Shown here in pieces: positions 62,640 to 64,000 of a stretch of DNA of 64,000 bases; position 1 is the first letter of the stretch; each line of letters starts with the position of its first letter. The translations under genes were made by a program, and so were the position numbers. The stretch covers positions 48,991-112,990 of the forward strand of contig DITE01000064.1 in assembly GCA_002422725.1 (NCBI GenBank), read 5' to 3'. The DNA is from Bacteroidales bacterium UBA6192 (GTDB taxonomy: Bacteria > Bacteroidota > Bacteroidia > Bacteroidales > F082). The notes under the pieces are model-generated. The model worked only from the letters and a program-made list of their open reading frames with translations, was not told the origin of the DNA and searched no databases.

Positions 62640-62855
62640 AATGCGTGATGGCTTTTCTTATAATCTATTAAACAGTATTTTATAAAATCTATGATTAACT
62701 TTCCGTCATAATTTATGCTGTTAATTTAATCATTATTTTAACAACAACATATATGTCTAAAAAAAAGAGGGAAATTATGGGACTGCCCGGCAACAAAATG
62801 CCGGAATTCTGAACAAAATGATGCAAAAAGGGTTATTGATATAAATTCATTACCC
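62640..62855. other. Intergenic region between dnaE-type and DUF6435 genes
   Basis: AT-rich, 216 bases. It contains a 12-base palindrome ATTTTATAAAAT (62677-62688) upstream of the polymerase gene that could be an operator, but its composition makes chance likely. No exact -7 element was found for either flanking gene. Confidence 0.3.
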
Positions 62856-63041
62856 ATGTTCGGACTATTCAAGAAAAAATCAGAAAAAGACAAACTTTAC
62901 GATCAATACGAAAAGCTGATGGCTGAATCGCATGCTTTATCGAAAACAAACCGCGCCGAAAGCGACAAAAAGTTTGCTGAAGCACAGGAAGTGACGAAGG
63001 CAATAGAAGCGATTGAAGCTTTGGGACAAAAAGATGCATAA
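62856..63041 (+). CDS. Small DUF6435 (Lacal_2735-like) protein
   Basis: This 61-residue protein, MFGLFKKKSEKDKLYDQYEK at its start, has a single amphipathic, highly charged helical hairpin with LSKTNRAESDKKFAEAQE. It matches the small Bacteroidota family DUF6435, which is conserved but of unknown role. It sits on the plus strand between two minus-strand polymerase genes. Its length and sequence pattern make it a real gene rather than a chance frame. Confidence 0.85.
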   Translation: MFGLFKKKSEKDKLYDQYEKLMAESHALSKTNRAESDKKFAEAQEVTKAIEAIEALGQKDA

Positions 63042-63121
63042 ATCACGGTTATCCGGCATGTTAAATCATCACATAGCATGCTGCTAGCTGTTGTCTGAAT
63101 AAGCATTTGTTCATTCCCTGT

Positions 63122-64000
63122 TTAAATTCGTATCTTTAAGTTCTTATCCATCATCCCTCCGGCTTTTCTGACGGCATCTTTGCCAAAACGGCGGCGGATG
63201 TAATCCATTGCCTGATACAAGCCTGCCATCGTGGGCGTATCCTCGAACATATTAAGCTGCTGCAACCCTCCTACGAGATGGCTGAACCGCACACCCACCA
63301 GACGGATAAGCATGCGTCGGTTATATAGTTTCTCAAAAAGCCCTAAAACAACATCAAGCAGGATATGGTCGAAAGCGGTATACGATACCTGTTTTTGCTG
63401 GCTGTGGGTATCGAAGTTGGCATAGCGGATTTTGACCGTGACACAGCCGGTAAGTTTCTCTTTCGATCGCAGCTCGAAAGCCAGTTTCTCGACCATCGAT
63501 GAAAGGGTCTGCCGCAGCAACACCATATCTGTTGTATCCTGATCGTAGGTATGTTCGCTGCTGATGGACTTTTGTTCAGTGTAAGGCTGTACCGGGGTTG
63601 GATCGATGCCGTTAGCCTTGCGCCAGACAACCAGCCCGTTTTTTCCCAGCACCTGCTCCACCATCACCGGGGGCATTTGCCGCAGGGTGCCAATGCTGGA
63701 CACTCCCATGGAGCGCAACAAGCGGTAGCCCACCTCGCCTACCATGGGTATTTTACGGATCGAAAGCGGGTCAAGGAAATTGTTCACCTCCAGAGGCAGA
63801 ACCTGAAGCTCGCCATTGGGCTTGGCCTGCCCGGTAGCGATCTTCGACACAGTTTTGTTGGCCGACAGACCAAACGAAATGGGAAATCCCGTGTGCCTGA
63901 TGATGCGTTGCCGCAGTTCATGCGTCCATTTGTAACAACCAAAAAAACGATCCATGCCCGTAAGGTCAAGATAATGTTCATCCACAGATGTTTTCTCATA
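63122..64000 (-). CDS. dinB: Y-family DNA polymerase (DinB/Pol IV type), 5' end beyond the window
   Basis: The C-terminal 292 codons are present, and the frame is open to the window edge. The palm motif SVDEHYLDLTGMDRFF carries the catalytic D-E pair. ISFGLSANKTVSKIATGQAKP, the thumb (IRKIPMVGEVGYRLLRSMGV) and the little-finger domain follow. The short C-terminus ends KAGGMMDKNLKIRI. It makes error-prone translesion DNA. It lies 482 bases upstream of the DnaE-type gene and is separated from it by a DUF6435 gene on the other strand. The start codon is not in the window; a GTG within the motif is not the real start. Confidence 0.9.
   Translation of the reverse strand, partial: YEKTSVDEHYLDLTGMDRFFGCYKWTHELRQRIIRHTGFPISFGLSANKTVSKIATGQAKPNGELQVLPLEVNNFLDPLSIRKIPMVGEVGYRLLRSMGVSSIGTLRQMPPVMVEQVLGKNGLVVWRKANGIDPTPVQPYTEQKSISSEHTYDQDTTDMVLLRQTLSSMVEKLAFELRSKEKLTGCVTVKIRYANFDTHSQQKQVSYTAFDHILLDVVLGLFEKLYNRRMLIRLVGVRFSHLVGGLQQLNMFEDTPTMAGLYQAMDYIRRRFGKDAVRKAGGMMDKNLKIRI

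Noticed and set aside
61728..62648. 306-codon plus-strand frame inside the DnaE-type gene
   Set aside because: Antisense to a clear polymerase N-terminus; composition is that of a shadow frame.
62677..62688. ATTTTATAAAAT as a LexA-type SOS operator of the DnaE-type gene
   Set aside because: All A/T except for none of the bases expected to give specificity; likely chance.
1..64000. CRISPR arrays, tRNA or rRNA genes, prophage
   Set aside because: No regularly spaced repeats, cloverleaf sequences or phage genes were recognised on reading either strand.

Overview
The window is a chromosomal segment of a member of the Bacteroidota, probably an anaerobic or microaerophilic Bacteroidales-like organism. 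The evidence is consistent throughout. Promoters follow the Bacteroidota pattern (TAnnTTTG at -7, sometimes with TTTG about 20 bases upstream). Six secreted proteins end in a type IX secretion (T9SS) C-terminal sorting domain. There are four large TonB-dependent receptors (TBDRs), three of them with an N-terminal carboxypeptidase-like domain, many lipoproteins, and an LruC-domain protein. An NADP-type glutamate dehydrogenase, a flavodiiron protein, a thiol peroxidase and several thioredoxin-type proteins point to amino-acid metabolism with oxygen/peroxide defence. No tRNA, rRNA, CRISPR array, prophage or complete insertion sequence was seen.

Layout. 1-126: N-terminus of an imidazolonepropionase gene (minus strand), cut by the window edge. 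0.3-4.8 kb: secreted C10 cysteine peptidase, a stand-alone IS1595-type zinc-ribbon protein, two tandem thioredoxins (lipoprotein plus cytoplasmic) and a WbqC-like protein. 4.8-9.4 kb: PgpH-like membrane HD phosphohydrolase, an SH3-NlpC/P60 peptidase, and an atypical thioredoxin-like protein with thioredoxin reductase behind a sigma-54-like promoter. 9.4-15.8 kb: an FMN riboswitch with intrinsic terminator in front of a TBDR, then an Oar-like TBDR. 15.8-18.4 kb: two secreted phosphoesterases. 18.4-21.6 kb: a CPA2 antiporter / short-chain dehydrogenase / DCC-protein operon. 21.7-31.1 kb: a lipoprotein, flavodiiron protein, ParC, BatA/VWA protein, glutamate dehydrogenase and thiol peroxidase. 31.2-35.1 kb: a YD-like secreted protein and a heme-type TBDR with a small partner. 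35.2-45 kb: an accessory stretch of T9SS cargo genes, two orphan T9SS-tail fragments, a REP-associated tyrosine transposase (RAYT) flanked by REP palindromes, simple repeats and a 242-bp element with 29-bp inverted ends. 45-49.7 kb: a lipoprotein/TBDR pair. 49.8-52.5 kb: a membrane MutS-like ATPase and an alpha/beta hydrolase that lacks its nucleophile. 52.6-59.6 kb: methyltransferase, a T9SS cargo protein with four exact 83-residue repeats, a possible small RNA, an LruC lipoprotein and a Cache lipoprotein. 59.7-64 kb: a short DnaE-type polymerase and a DinB-type polymerase (cut by the window end), separated by a small DUF6435 gene on the other strand.

The most interesting items are the FMN-riboswitch-controlled outer-membrane receptor (a candidate flavin importer), the RAYT/REP unit and second REP-like element, the orphan T9SS tails suggesting exchange of secretion domains, the sigma-54-like promoter on an unusual thioredoxin system, the nucleophile-less hydrolase beside the MutS-like ATPase, and a candidate 65-nt RNA. 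All calls are from reading the sequence; no database search was possible.
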